Assembly: GCA_964409865.1 (NCBI GenBank) | Contig: CAYPGE010000230.1 | Coordinates: 1-14,283, forward strand | DNA length: 14,283 nucleotides | Source: Anammoximicrobium sp964409865 | Lineage (GTDB): Bacteria; Planctomycetota; Planctomycetia; Pirellulales; Pirellulaceae | Direction of reading: 5' to 3' | Shown here: positions 1 through 5,459 of the stretch, in pieces | Numbering within the stretch: position 1 is the stretch's first letter | Layout of the letters: each line of letters starts with the position of its first letter | Notes under the pieces: model-generated | Database searches by the model: none | What the model was told of the DNA's origin: nothing | The model's input: only the letters and a program-made list of their open reading frames with translations | Made by a program: the position numbers and the translations under genes

Positions 1-653
1 AGGTACAGCAGCGTGTGGGCCATGTCGGCCTGGAAGCCCAGCGTCTGCGGGCGGTCGACCATTTCCAGCAACTGGACCATGCTTTTGAGGCTGTGCATGC
101 CGCCCCAGCAGATTTCGCCTTCGGCCGCCAGTCGCTCGCCGTGATCTGCGGCGATATCGCAGGCCTTGCGAAACGTGTCGGCAATGCGTTTGGTGTTTTC
201 CAACGGATTGGCCGACCAGTCGGATACGCCGCAGGCGGAATCGATGCGCACCGCGCCGTGCGGCCGCACACCCAACTCCCGCAACTGCTTCGCGATCCGG
301 CAGCCCTTCAGGACTTGCGTGAGGAACTTTTCCCGCTCCGCCGCGTCTCCCATCGCGGAACCGCCGCCGGTGGGCGGCCAGACGGGGGCGACGACCGTGC
401 CGATCACCAGGCCGCGCGAAGAGGCTTTGTCGGCCAACTCCTTGATTTCGTCTTCCGACGCATCGATGTTGATGTGCGGCAGGAACAGGAACAGATCGAA
501 ACCGTCGAACTTGACGCCGTCCACTTCCGCCGCAGCGGTCAGGTCCAGCATCGTGTCCAAGTCGATCGGCGGCTCGGCGCCCGGCCCTTTGCCGACCACG
601 CCGGGCCAAGCCGCGTTGTGCAGCTTGGGGAAATTGTTGACATGCGTACTCAT
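1..653 (-). CDS. Sugar phosphate isomerase/epimerase (xylose-isomerase-like TIM barrel), 3' part missing
   Basis: The minus strand reads open from an ATG at 653 to the window edge, giving at least 217 residues that begin MSTHVNNFPKLHNAAWPGVV. The pattern fits the AP-endonuclease-2/xylose-isomerase-like TIM barrel superfamily: an early VDGVKFDGFDLFLFLPH strand, a VIGTVVAPVWPP strand, an AAEGEICWGGMHS segment with a likely metal-ligand Glu, and QADMAHTLLY with the Asp and His expected near the active site. Such enzymes isomerise or epimerise sugars or sugar phosphates in the cytoplasm using a divalent metal; the substrate cannot be read from sequence. AAAGGA at 664-669 lies 10 nt before the start and supports it. 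A PMI-type cupin gene lies upstream on the same strand, 213 nt away across a REPIN-like repeat, so the two may act in one sugar pathway. The C-terminal end lies outside the window. Confidence 0.85.
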   Translation of the reverse strand, partial: MSTHVNNFPKLHNAAWPGVVGKGPGAEPPIDLDTMLDLTAAAEVDGVKFDGFDLFLFLPHINIDASEDEIKELADKASSRGLVIGTVVAPVWPPTGGGSAMGDAAEREKFLTQVLKGCRIAKQLRELGVRPHGAVRIDSACGVSDWSANPLENTKRIADTFRKACDIAADHGERLAAEGEICWGGMHSLKSMVQLLEMVDRPQTLGFQADMAHTLLY

Positions 654-700
654 CGCAACGAGATCCTTTCGTAATAGCTGCGTTTGAATCCAAGTCCGCA

Positions 701-849
701 TTTGGAGTGCGGCGCCTTGTCGCCGCTTTGGCTGGATCGCGACGCAATGACCGGCGGTTTGTGTTCCGATGCCTGTTCTATCTCTGAACCCAACCTCCAA
801 ATCGCTGCAGCCCGCTGTTCAAAGCGGTGACAAGGCACCGCACTCCAAA
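701..849. repeat. REPIN-like inverted pair of 30-bp palindromic repeats
   Basis: Two copies of one 30-bp unit lie in opposite orientation at 701-730 and 820-849, separated by 89 nt of unrelated sequence. The left copy begins TTTGGAGTGCGG and ends CCGCTTTG. Each copy holds its own hairpin, GCGGCG-CCTTGT-CGCCGC on the left and, read on the minus strand, GCGGTG-CCTTGT-CACCGC on the right. The copies differ at only two positions, and these are opposite each other in the stem, so pairing is kept (C-G in one copy, T-A in the other). This organisation matches REP doublets (REPINs/BIMEs), which RAYT transposases can mobilise. No RAYT gene is visible here. The element fills the space between the cupin and isomerase genes and may also affect mRNA stability or termination. 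Confidence 0.8.
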
Positions 850-866
850 AGTCCGTTGCGGCTGGC

Positions 867-2108
867 TTACTTCTTGTAGTCGCCCACGTTGGGCACCTTG
901 GCGAACGTGTCCGGCCCGAAGTACCGCAGGCCGACCAGCGGTTCGCTGCCGGTGTTTTCGATCTCGACGCCGGCGGTCGCGGCTTCGTGCGTGATGAAGA
1001 CTTCGTCCTCGGTTTCCGCGCCGAAACGGATCATCGCCGGCGTCTGCAGGTTCAGCGCGCCCATGCGGCCCTTGCCCTGGACGGTGATCCAGCTGCTGGC
1101 GCCGGGGTCCTTCAACGTACACTTGGCCCCCGGCTCGATCGTCAGCCGCTTGGCGCTGACCAACTGCTTGCCGCCGAACAGCCCGTAGACGATCCAGTCA
1201 TCGACCCAGCCCTGCCCGTGGTCGGCGCAGATGGGTTCGAGATAGTGGTTGTCCTTGAAATTCGGATCGACGTTGGCTTCCCAGTCCAGCTGATCGACAA
1301 TGAAGTCCAGGTCCTGGTGCTTGTCCGGCGGCACGTCCTTGACCAGCAGCGACCAGGGCACGATGCGGCCTTCGACCAGCGACTGGTACATGCCGAACAC
1401 GTCGCTGCCCCATTGCGGCTCGTAGGTACACAGCGAGCCGGGTGCGTGCAGCACGCCCGGCGGCACCGACCACCCCGTGCCCCGCTTCAGCCGATAGGCT
1501 TTGGAGAGATCCAAAATTCCGTTGTCGCCCTTGTTCCAGTCCTCCAGGCACTTGCGGACCTGGGCTTTGGTCGTGCCCGGTTCCAAGCCGAAGAACGTGT
1601 GCGGGAAGGCGTTGTCGCAGTTGTTGTACTGCGGGGCGAAGTAGTAGGCTTCCGGTTTCCCCTCCTGTCCCGTCAGCTTGGCGTGCTCGAACCCTTGGTG
1701 CATGTGGTGCGGGATCGGCCCCATGTTGTCGAAGAACTTGGAGTACACGGGCCAGCGCTGGTACTTGTCCCACAGCGCCTTGCCCACCACGCGAACGCCG
1801 GCCTCGGCCACGGCGTCCCGGAGCAGAAACTGCTGGCCCTCGAACGAGCAGAAGCTCAGGCCCTCGTGCCAGACACGGCCTTCGTTCGCCGCCTCGGTCG
1901 TGCTGCCGAACCAGCGTTCGTCGATGCCGCCGCGGGCACCGCCGTAAGCATAGTAGTCGTCGGGGTGCAATTTGATGCGCTTGCCCGGATGGAGAAAACT
2001 ACGTGGAACCCAGGTGGGTGTCAGCCGCAGCAGTCCGCCGCCGGCATCCAAGGCCCGATCCAGCACTTTCGCCACACTATCGCCTTTGATGATTTTTGCT
2101 TCCGCCAT
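867..2108 (-). CDS. Cupin protein of the phosphomannose-isomerase type
   Basis: This 413-residue cytoplasmic protein carries the metal-site pattern of type I mannose-6-phosphate isomerases and related cupins. PIPHHMHQ (about residues 132-138) supplies an H-x-H pair, KPEAYYFAPQ supplies the conserved Glu (about 153), and WSVPPGVLHAPG supplies a later His (about 221). A second cupin-like beta region (about 315-400) ends the chain. Family members bind a divalent metal and usually isomerise sugars or sugar phosphates; the precise substrate here is not known. The open frame extends upstream to a GTG at 2120, but GGAG is better placed for the ATG at 2108, which starts MAEAKIIKGD, so I chose that. 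The gene runs toward the TIM-barrel isomerase gene on the same strand, which supports a role in sugar metabolism. Confidence 0.8.
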   Translation of the reverse strand: MAEAKIIKGDSVAKVLDRALDAGGGLLRLTPTWVPRSFLHPGKRIKLHPDDYYAYGGARGGIDERWFGSTTEAANEGRVWHEGLSFCSFEGQQFLLRDAVAEAGVRVVGKALWDKYQRWPVYSKFFDNMGPIPHHMHQGFEHAKLTGQEGKPEAYYFAPQYNNCDNAFPHTFFGLEPGTTKAQVRKCLEDWNKGDNGILDLSKAYRLKRGTGWSVPPGVLHAPGSLCTYEPQWGSDVFGMYQSLVEGRIVPWSLLVKDVPPDKHQDLDFIVDQLDWEANVDPNFKDNHYLEPICADHGQGWVDDWIVYGLFGGKQLVSAKRLTIEPGAKCTLKDPGASSWITVQGKGRMGALNLQTPAMIRFGAETEDEVFITHEAATAGVEIENTGSEPLVGLRYFGPDTFAKVPNVGDYKK

Positions 2109-2421
2109 GGGTTCTCGCACTCCGTGTTCGAAAAGGATAGGAACTGCCCAATACTGTCTCTTCTGTACGGTCTGTTTTGACGCGGCCCAGCGAAATTCAC
2201 GTTCGCCGGAGCCCGTGTTTTAGTCGATTTGCCGGACAACGGCAAGTAAGCCGACCCGCATTCGGCGAGAACTGGCGACAAGCCCGGCTTTTCCGGGAAA
2301 ACCGGGCTTCTCGGCTTCATTTTTCTGTCACCCCGTGTTTCTGTCAGCTTCTCCCATTTTCTTGCTTTCACCTTCCCGTATCGACCATGTCACAGCACGA
2401 CGCCCCAGGCCGCTTGCGCCG
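2109..2421. other. Intergenic region between the M20 peptidase and cupin genes
   Basis: This 313-nt stretch lies between two minus-strand genes and must hold the promoter of the cupin gene and the 3' end of the M20 transcript. I find no credible protein gene in it. It contains a strong hairpin at 2280-2309 (listed separately) and a smaller perfect inverted repeat, TTGCCG at 2229-2234 with CGGCAA at 2240-2245. I could not pick out a convincing -35/-10 pair for the cupin gene. Confidence 0.6.
2280..2309 (-). terminator. Long hairpin, possible terminator of the M20 peptidase transcript
   Basis: AAGCCCGG at 2280-2287 pairs perfectly with CCGGGCTT at 2302-2309. The interior continues as TTTTC/GAAAA around a CGG loop with one bulged C, so the whole 30 nt forms a near-continuous hairpin. 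It lies 113 nt downstream of the M20 stop codon. On the minus strand no T-run follows it, so a classic intrinsic terminator is not certain. On the plus strand a TTTTT run follows about 10 nt later, but no plus-strand gene precedes it. It could instead be a dispersed palindromic repeat or an RNA-stabilising stem. Confidence 0.4.
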
Positions 2422-3609
2422 TTACCGGCCACGCGCAAACTCGTACAGGATCTCGGTCGCCGTGTGCAATTGATCGATGGCCACCCATTCGTCGGCCGTG
2501 TGCGCTTGCTCGATCGAGCCTGGGCCGAACACCACCGTGGGAATCCCCCGGCTCGAAAATGCGGGAGCATCGGTCCCGTAGGGCACGCCGACGCAGCGGC
2601 CCGAGCCGCCGTACCGGCGAATGGTGCTGCTCAAACGGGCGGCGAAATCCCGGCTCAATTCGTCGGACAGGCCGCTGGAGATCAGGTACGGCGGTTCCTG
2701 TTCCACCAGCGGGTCGCCGGCCACGGCCTCGGCCACGAACGCCTCGACGTGCTCCAACGCCGCCTGCGGATTCTCGGCCGGTAGGACGCGGCGGTCGATC
2801 TCGATCGTGCATCGGTCGGGTACGGTGTTGACGCTGACGCCGCCGGAGATCAGCCCCACGCTGAGCGTGGGATGGCCTGCCAGCGGATGTCGGCCCAACG
2901 CCGGAACCACGTCGCGGGCGTAACGCTCCAGCGCCTCCAGCACGCGGGCCATGCGATAGATCGCGTTGTCGCCCAATTGCGGCTGCGAACTGTGCCCGGC
3001 GCGTCCGTGAGCGTGACACCGCCAGCGCAGGGCGCCTTTGTGAGCCACGACCACGTCCAGCAACGTCGGCTCGGCGACGATCACCGCGTCCGGTGCCCGC
3101 GGCAGGAAGCCCGAACCGCCATCCCATAATTCGTGAATCCGAGGAGCGCCGCCGAATCCGTGTTCCTCGTTCACCGAGCAGGCCATGACGAGCGTCGGCC
3201 GGCCGCGGGGCCGCTCTTCGGCCAAGCGGGAAAGGGCCGCCAGCATGCAGGCCATTCCGCCCTTGATGTCGCACGCCCCGCGTCCGTAGACTCGCCCCTC
3301 GCGGATCGTGGGCGTCCACGGCGGAATCGTCATGCCGTCCACCGGAACCGTGTCCTGGTGCGCCTCGAACATCAACGTCGTGCCGCCGTCTTCGGCCGGA
3401 ACGTCGCCGTCCAGTCGCGCCACGATGTTGTCGCGGCGCGGCTCGATCGTCTGACGGCGCCAGGGGAGGCCCAGCCGATCGAAAAGCCGCTCCAGGTAGT
3501 CCGTGACTTGGTACTCGAAGTACTCCTCGCCGCTGACGTCACGACCCATCGGGTTGACGCTGGGCAAGCGAACCAGATCGCAGAGCGTTTCCATTACGTC
3601 CAGAGGCAT
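2422..3609 (-). CDS. M20 family metallopeptidase (ArgE/DapE/CPG2-type amidohydrolase)
   Basis: The 395-residue product shows the full set of M20 dizinc motifs. FEAHQDTVP gives His84 and Asp86, GRGACDIKGG gives bridging Asp114, VNEEHGFGG gives general-base Glu148 and Glu149, VAEPT gives Glu180, and QAHTADEW gives the C-terminal His (about 370). HKGALRWRCHAHGRAGHSS marks the entry to the inserted dimerisation domain. Enzymes of this family hydrolyse amide bonds of N-acyl amino acids, succinyl-diaminopimelate or small peptides in the cytoplasm; the exact substrate cannot be assigned, so no gene symbol is given. The frame is open back to a TTG at 3648. I prefer the ATG at 3609 (MPLDVMETLCDL), although the Shine-Dalgarno match is weak. 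It is divergent from the MazG-like gene across 97 nt. Confidence 0.88.
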   Translation of the reverse strand: MPLDVMETLCDLVRLPSVNPMGRDVSGEEYFEYQVTDYLERLFDRLGLPWRRQTIEPRRDNIVARLDGDVPAEDGGTTLMFEAHQDTVPVDGMTIPPWTPTIREGRVYGRGACDIKGGMACMLAALSRLAEERPRGRPTLVMACSVNEEHGFGGAPRIHELWDGGSGFLPRAPDAVIVAEPTLLDVVVAHKGALRWRCHAHGRAGHSSQPQLGDNAIYRMARVLEALERYARDVVPALGRHPLAGHPTLSVGLISGGVSVNTVPDRCTIEIDRRVLPAENPQAALEHVEAFVAEAVAGDPLVEQEPPYLISSGLSDELSRDFAARLSSTIRRYGGSGRCVGVPYGTDAPAFSSRGIPTVVFGPGSIEQAHTADEWVAIDQLHTATEILYEFARGR

Positions 3610-3706
3610 CGCGTGAACCCGTGGTTTGCGGTAACATAGACGGCTCAAGTCCCAATCGCAGGCCGCCTGCGGATTTGCCGATTGTCGATTTCAGGATAGT
3701 GTACCG

Positions 3707-4072
3707 ATGTCCGACCAAAAAACAACGCTTGGCGAACTGCGGGCGATCGTCCGCGAGTTTGTCGACGCCCGGGATTGGCAGCAGTTCCATTCGCCCAAGA
3801 ACTTGAGCATGTCCCTGGCCATCGAAGCGGCCGAATTGATGGAGCACTTCCAGTGGATCACCACGGACGCCTCGCGCAACATCGGTCAACAGCCGGAAAA
3901 GCTGACGCAGGTGGGTGAAGAGTTGGCCGACGTCATCTGTTATGCGCTGGCGATTGCCAACGAGTTGGAGATCGACATCAGCGAGGCTTTCCGGGACAAG
4001 ATGAAGAAGAATGTGGCCAAGTATCCGGCCGCCGAATACCGCGGCCGTTACGGTCCCGAAGATCTAGGATAG
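3707..4072 (+). CDS. MazG-like nucleotide pyrophosphohydrolase
   Basis: This 121-residue cytoplasmic protein has the all-alpha NTP pyrophosphatase signature ExxE...ExxD. SLAIEAAELMEHFQW carries Glu40 and Glu43, and GEELADVICYALAIANEL carries Glu72 and Asp75, which together bind Mg2+. The size and the FxxxRDWxQFHSPKNLxMSL lead-in resemble the small dCTP-pyrophosphatase-like (RS21-C6/MazG-related) proteins more than full-length two-domain MazG. These enzymes hydrolyse NTPs or dNTPs to NMPs and pyrophosphate and are thought to clean non-canonical nucleotides from the pool. The ATG at 3707 opens MSDQKTTLGEL; AGGA lies about 10 nt upstream. The 92-aa gene begins 57 nt downstream and may share its transcript. 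Confidence 0.88.
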   Translation: MSDQKTTLGELRAIVREFVDARDWQQFHSPKNLSMSLAIEAAELMEHFQWITTDASRNIGQQPEKLTQVGEELADVICYALAIANELEIDISEAFRDKMKKNVAKYPAAEYRGRYGPEDLG

Positions 4073-4129
4073 TACTCGACGGCCGGACAGTTCGGTTTAC
4101 GTTGCCAGGCTGTGCGGAAAGGAACGCTC

Positions 4130-4408
4130 ATGGTGAACTCGCAGAAACGCTACCTGCTCGGCGGCTGGCTGCCGCCTCTGACGAATCTGTCGGACCCGGA
4201 CTACTGCGAGTTCGGCTGTCCGATCTGCCGCCGCGCACGTGCCGGAAATCGTCTGGCTCGAGTGGCCCAGCGGGTCGAGTTGTCGCTGACACGCGGCGGC
4301 TGTCCGTGGGGGCGGGCCAGGCAGCAGAAGTACGGCGTGCCGCCCGATCAACCGGTTCCTATCAAGGAGGACTCGGCGGGCAAGTCCGGTGAACCGGTCG
4401 CCTCGTGA
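4130..4408 (+). CDS. Small Cys-rich protein, possible zinc ribbon (hypothetical)
   Basis: I do not know the function of this 92-residue protein. The N-terminus YLLGGWLPPLTNLSD is followed by CEFGCPICRRARAG, a C-x3-C-x2-C cluster, and later by GGCPWGRARQQKYGV with one more Cys, so four cysteines could hold a metal. The middle is Arg-rich and the C-terminal tail looks disordered. An in-frame GTG at 4112 exists, but AAAGGA at 4118-4123 sits 6 nt before the ATG at 4130 and decides the start. The ordered motifs and strong ribosome site argue for a real gene. It lies just after the MazG-like gene and ends 39 nt before the -35 box of the putative ncRNA promoter. Confidence 0.65.
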   Translation: MVNSQKRYLLGGWLPPLTNLSDPDYCEFGCPICRRARAGNRLARVAQRVELSLTRGGCPWGRARQQKYGVPPDQPVPIKEDSAGKSGEPVAS

Positions 4409-4427
4409 TTGGGTCGAACGACCGCCG

Positions 4428-4474
4428 AAAAAATTTACAACAAAGCTTGACCTGTTCTGTCAGATGGCTATGAT
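4428..4474 (+). promoter_or_regulatory. Strong sigma70-type promoter with A/T-rich upstream tract
   Basis: TTGACC at 4447-4452 (5 of 6 to consensus) and TATGAT at 4469-4474 (5 of 6) are separated by 16 nt. Directly upstream, 4428-4445 is an A/T-rich run (AAAAAATTTACAACAAA) in otherwise GC-rich DNA, as in UP elements of strong stable-RNA promoters. Predicted initiation is near 4481. No protein gene follows for almost 1 kb, so its likely job is to drive the structured RNA. Confidence 0.7.
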
Positions 4475-4480
4475 GTAGGC

Positions 4481-4966
4481 AGAACGTTCGTTTTTCAGTA
4501 GTGCTTTCTCCTTCCACCCATTTCTACAAGGGAGGCAGACATGCGACTACCACCGGGCATTCCAGTCTGAGAGGCCCTCTTTGGCGGCCTCTCCAAGGTC
4601 GTAGCGAAAGCTTGGTCACGCTGACTTGCCGCGAATTGATCCAGTTTCGCGGGAGTGCGTTCATTGACTGGCTTCGCTGGTCAGTTTCCATGACCTCCAG
4701 TTAAACGTATCGAACGAGAACCTGCTGGCGCGCCAAGCGGTCAGCTCGGGACTGTCTAAGCCCCGGAGTGCAGCTCTGGCTTCGTCCTGCTATGGCGGCT
4801 GTATGTCATCCGTCGCGGCGAACTGTCGCGGCTGGATCCCAGCCAAGCCCGAAAAAGGCGCTGCTCGATTGAGCCAGACAGTGCTAGCAGAGGGTGGACG
4901 GTTCGGTTCTCCCCATAATTCACCCGGCCCTCGTTGTCTTGGCGGCAACGAGGGCCATTTTGTTTC
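4481..4966 (+). ncRNA. Structured non-coding RNA of unknown class (about 486 nt)
   Basis: The segment is framed by a strong promoter and an intrinsic terminator and holds no convincing protein gene. Visible helices, in order: 4510-4515/4530-4535; 4536-4544/4557-4569 with a 4-nt bulge; 4569-4576/4586-4593 (perfect GAGAGGCC/GGCCTCTC); 4593-4597/4611-4615, or alternatively an AGC-GAAA-GCT hairpin with a GNRA loop; 4629-4635/4646-4652 (CCGCGAA/TTCGCGG); 4665-4672/4676-4683 with two G-U pairs; 4758-4762/4778-4782; 4830-4835/4839-4844 (GGCTGG/CCAGCC); 4863-4866/4871-4874; and 4892-4896/4921-4925. Longer-range pairs join 4620-4625 to 4740-4745 (GCTGAC/GTCAGC) and 4751-4757 to 4876-4882 (ACTGTCT/AGACAGT). 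I looked for RNase P, tmRNA, SRP, 6S and group I/II intron hallmarks and did not find them. A 9-codon frame at 4541-4570 has a good ribosome site, so a regulatory or dual-function RNA remains possible. Confidence 0.65.
4926..4966 (+). terminator. Intrinsic terminator of the structured RNA
   Basis: GGCCCTCGTTG at 4926-4936 pairs perfectly over 11 bp with CAACGAGGGCC at 4946-4956 around a 9-nt loop, and ATTTTGTTTC follows. The T-rich tail is only on the plus-strand side, so the terminator is directional. It acts on transcripts coming from the ncRNA promoter, or reading through from the MazG-like gene. Confidence 0.85.
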
Positions 4967-4982
4967 AATCACCCGCCAAATG

Positions 4983-5267
4983 CTAAGTTCAGCGCGGGTC
5001 TCCCGACCCCGTCGAAACCGCCGACCGTAGGTCTCCCGTCCTCGTTNNNNNNNNNNNNNNNNNNNNNNNNNNNNNNNNNNNNNNNNNNNNNNNNNNNNNN
5101 NNNNNNNNNNNNNNNNNNNNNNNNNNNNNNNNNNNNNNNNNNNNNNCGGCGCGGGTCTCCCGACCCCGTCGAAACCGCCGACCGTAGGTCTCCCGTCCTC
5201 GTTCTAAGTTCGGCGCGGGTCTCCCGACCCCGTCGAAACCGCCGACCGTAGGTCTCCCGTCCTCGCG
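4983..5267. repeat. 64-bp tandem repeat broken by an assembly gap
   Basis: A 64-bp unit starting CTAAGTTC and ending CCCGTCCTCGTT is seen whole at 4983-5046 and at 5204-5267, and without its first seven bases at 5147-5203. The copies differ by one base near the start (A versus G at unit position 9), and the last copy loses the final TT. Inside each unit GGTCTCCCG occurs twice, the first time as GGTC-TCCC-GACC, a small hairpin. A related segment in inverted sense (CGGTCGGAGACCG) lies just downstream at about 5290-5302. The number of copies is unknown because the scaffold gap falls inside the array. There is no spacer diversity, so it is not CRISPR. Confidence 0.85.
5047..5146. other. Assembly gap of exactly 100 N
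   Basis: The run is exactly 100 N, a conventional filler for a gap of unknown size. It lies within the 64-bp tandem repeat, which probably caused the break. The real length of this region and the number of repeat units are therefore unknown. Confidence 0.97.
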
Positions 5268-5403
5268 AAGACCTTCGATACGCAGCGAGGCTCGGTCGGA
5301 GACCGGCTACACCAGCTTCTTTGGATCAAGGGTCATCCTGCGATCGGCCCGTCTCGTTCCGCCGGTCCCGCGCAGGTTGCTTCCCTGTGTCCGACGGGTC
5401 CGC

Positions 5404-5409
5404 TATCAT
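5404..5409 (+). promoter_or_regulatory. Candidate -10 element for the BASS transporter operon
   Basis: TATCAT lies 50 nt before the GTG start of the transporter gene, within a GC-rich stretch. It matches the -10 consensus at 4 of 6 positions, but no good -35 box is seen at the usual distance (TTGCTT is 21 nt away). Apart from this and a repeat-related hairpin, I see nothing in 5268-5459. Confidence 0.3.
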
Positions 5410-5459
5410 GGTTACCTTCCCGCTGGGCGGTGGCGGTCAAGCGGAAGGAGAGGTAATCC

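Noticed and set aside
650..1122. Minus-strand frames at 650-838 and 778-1122.
   Set aside because: They cross the REPIN-like element or lie out of frame with the cupin gene; their composition is not protein-like.
987..2180. Long plus-strand open frame opposite the cupin gene.
   Set aside because: It is the antisense shadow of a GC-rich coding region; the minus-strand product has clear cupin metal motifs.
4593..4615. AAGGTCGTAGCGAAAGC recalls the conserved 23S rRNA segment AAGGTAGCGAAA.
   Set aside because: It carries an insertion, and the flanking sequence does not match 23S rRNA. It is better explained as a local hairpin.
4871..4904. A 34-nt stretch starting GAGCC and ending GGTTC, the length and ends of a group II intron domain V.
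   Set aside because: The inner bases do not pair as domain V must (the second helix fails), there is no maturase gene, and no matching 5' intron boundary was found. GAGC also pairs locally with GCTC at 4863-4866.
4481..4966. RNase P RNA, tmRNA or SRP RNA as identity of the structured RNA.
   Set aside because: I found no GAGGAAAGTC-type core or ACAGAA segment (RNase P), no paired acceptor ends with TTCGA arm and CCA or tag frame ending in Ala-Leu-Ala-Ala (tmRNA), and no GGAAGCAGC-type loop (SRP).
4803..5251. Plus-strand reading frames running through the terminator, the tandem repeats and the N run (RPRRNRRP-type peptides).
   Set aside because: They are by-products of the GC-rich 64-bp repeat, one crosses the assembly gap, and they have no ribosome site.
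4983..5267. CRISPR array.
   Set aside because: The units are contiguous 64-bp copies with no unique spacers and no cas genes nearby.
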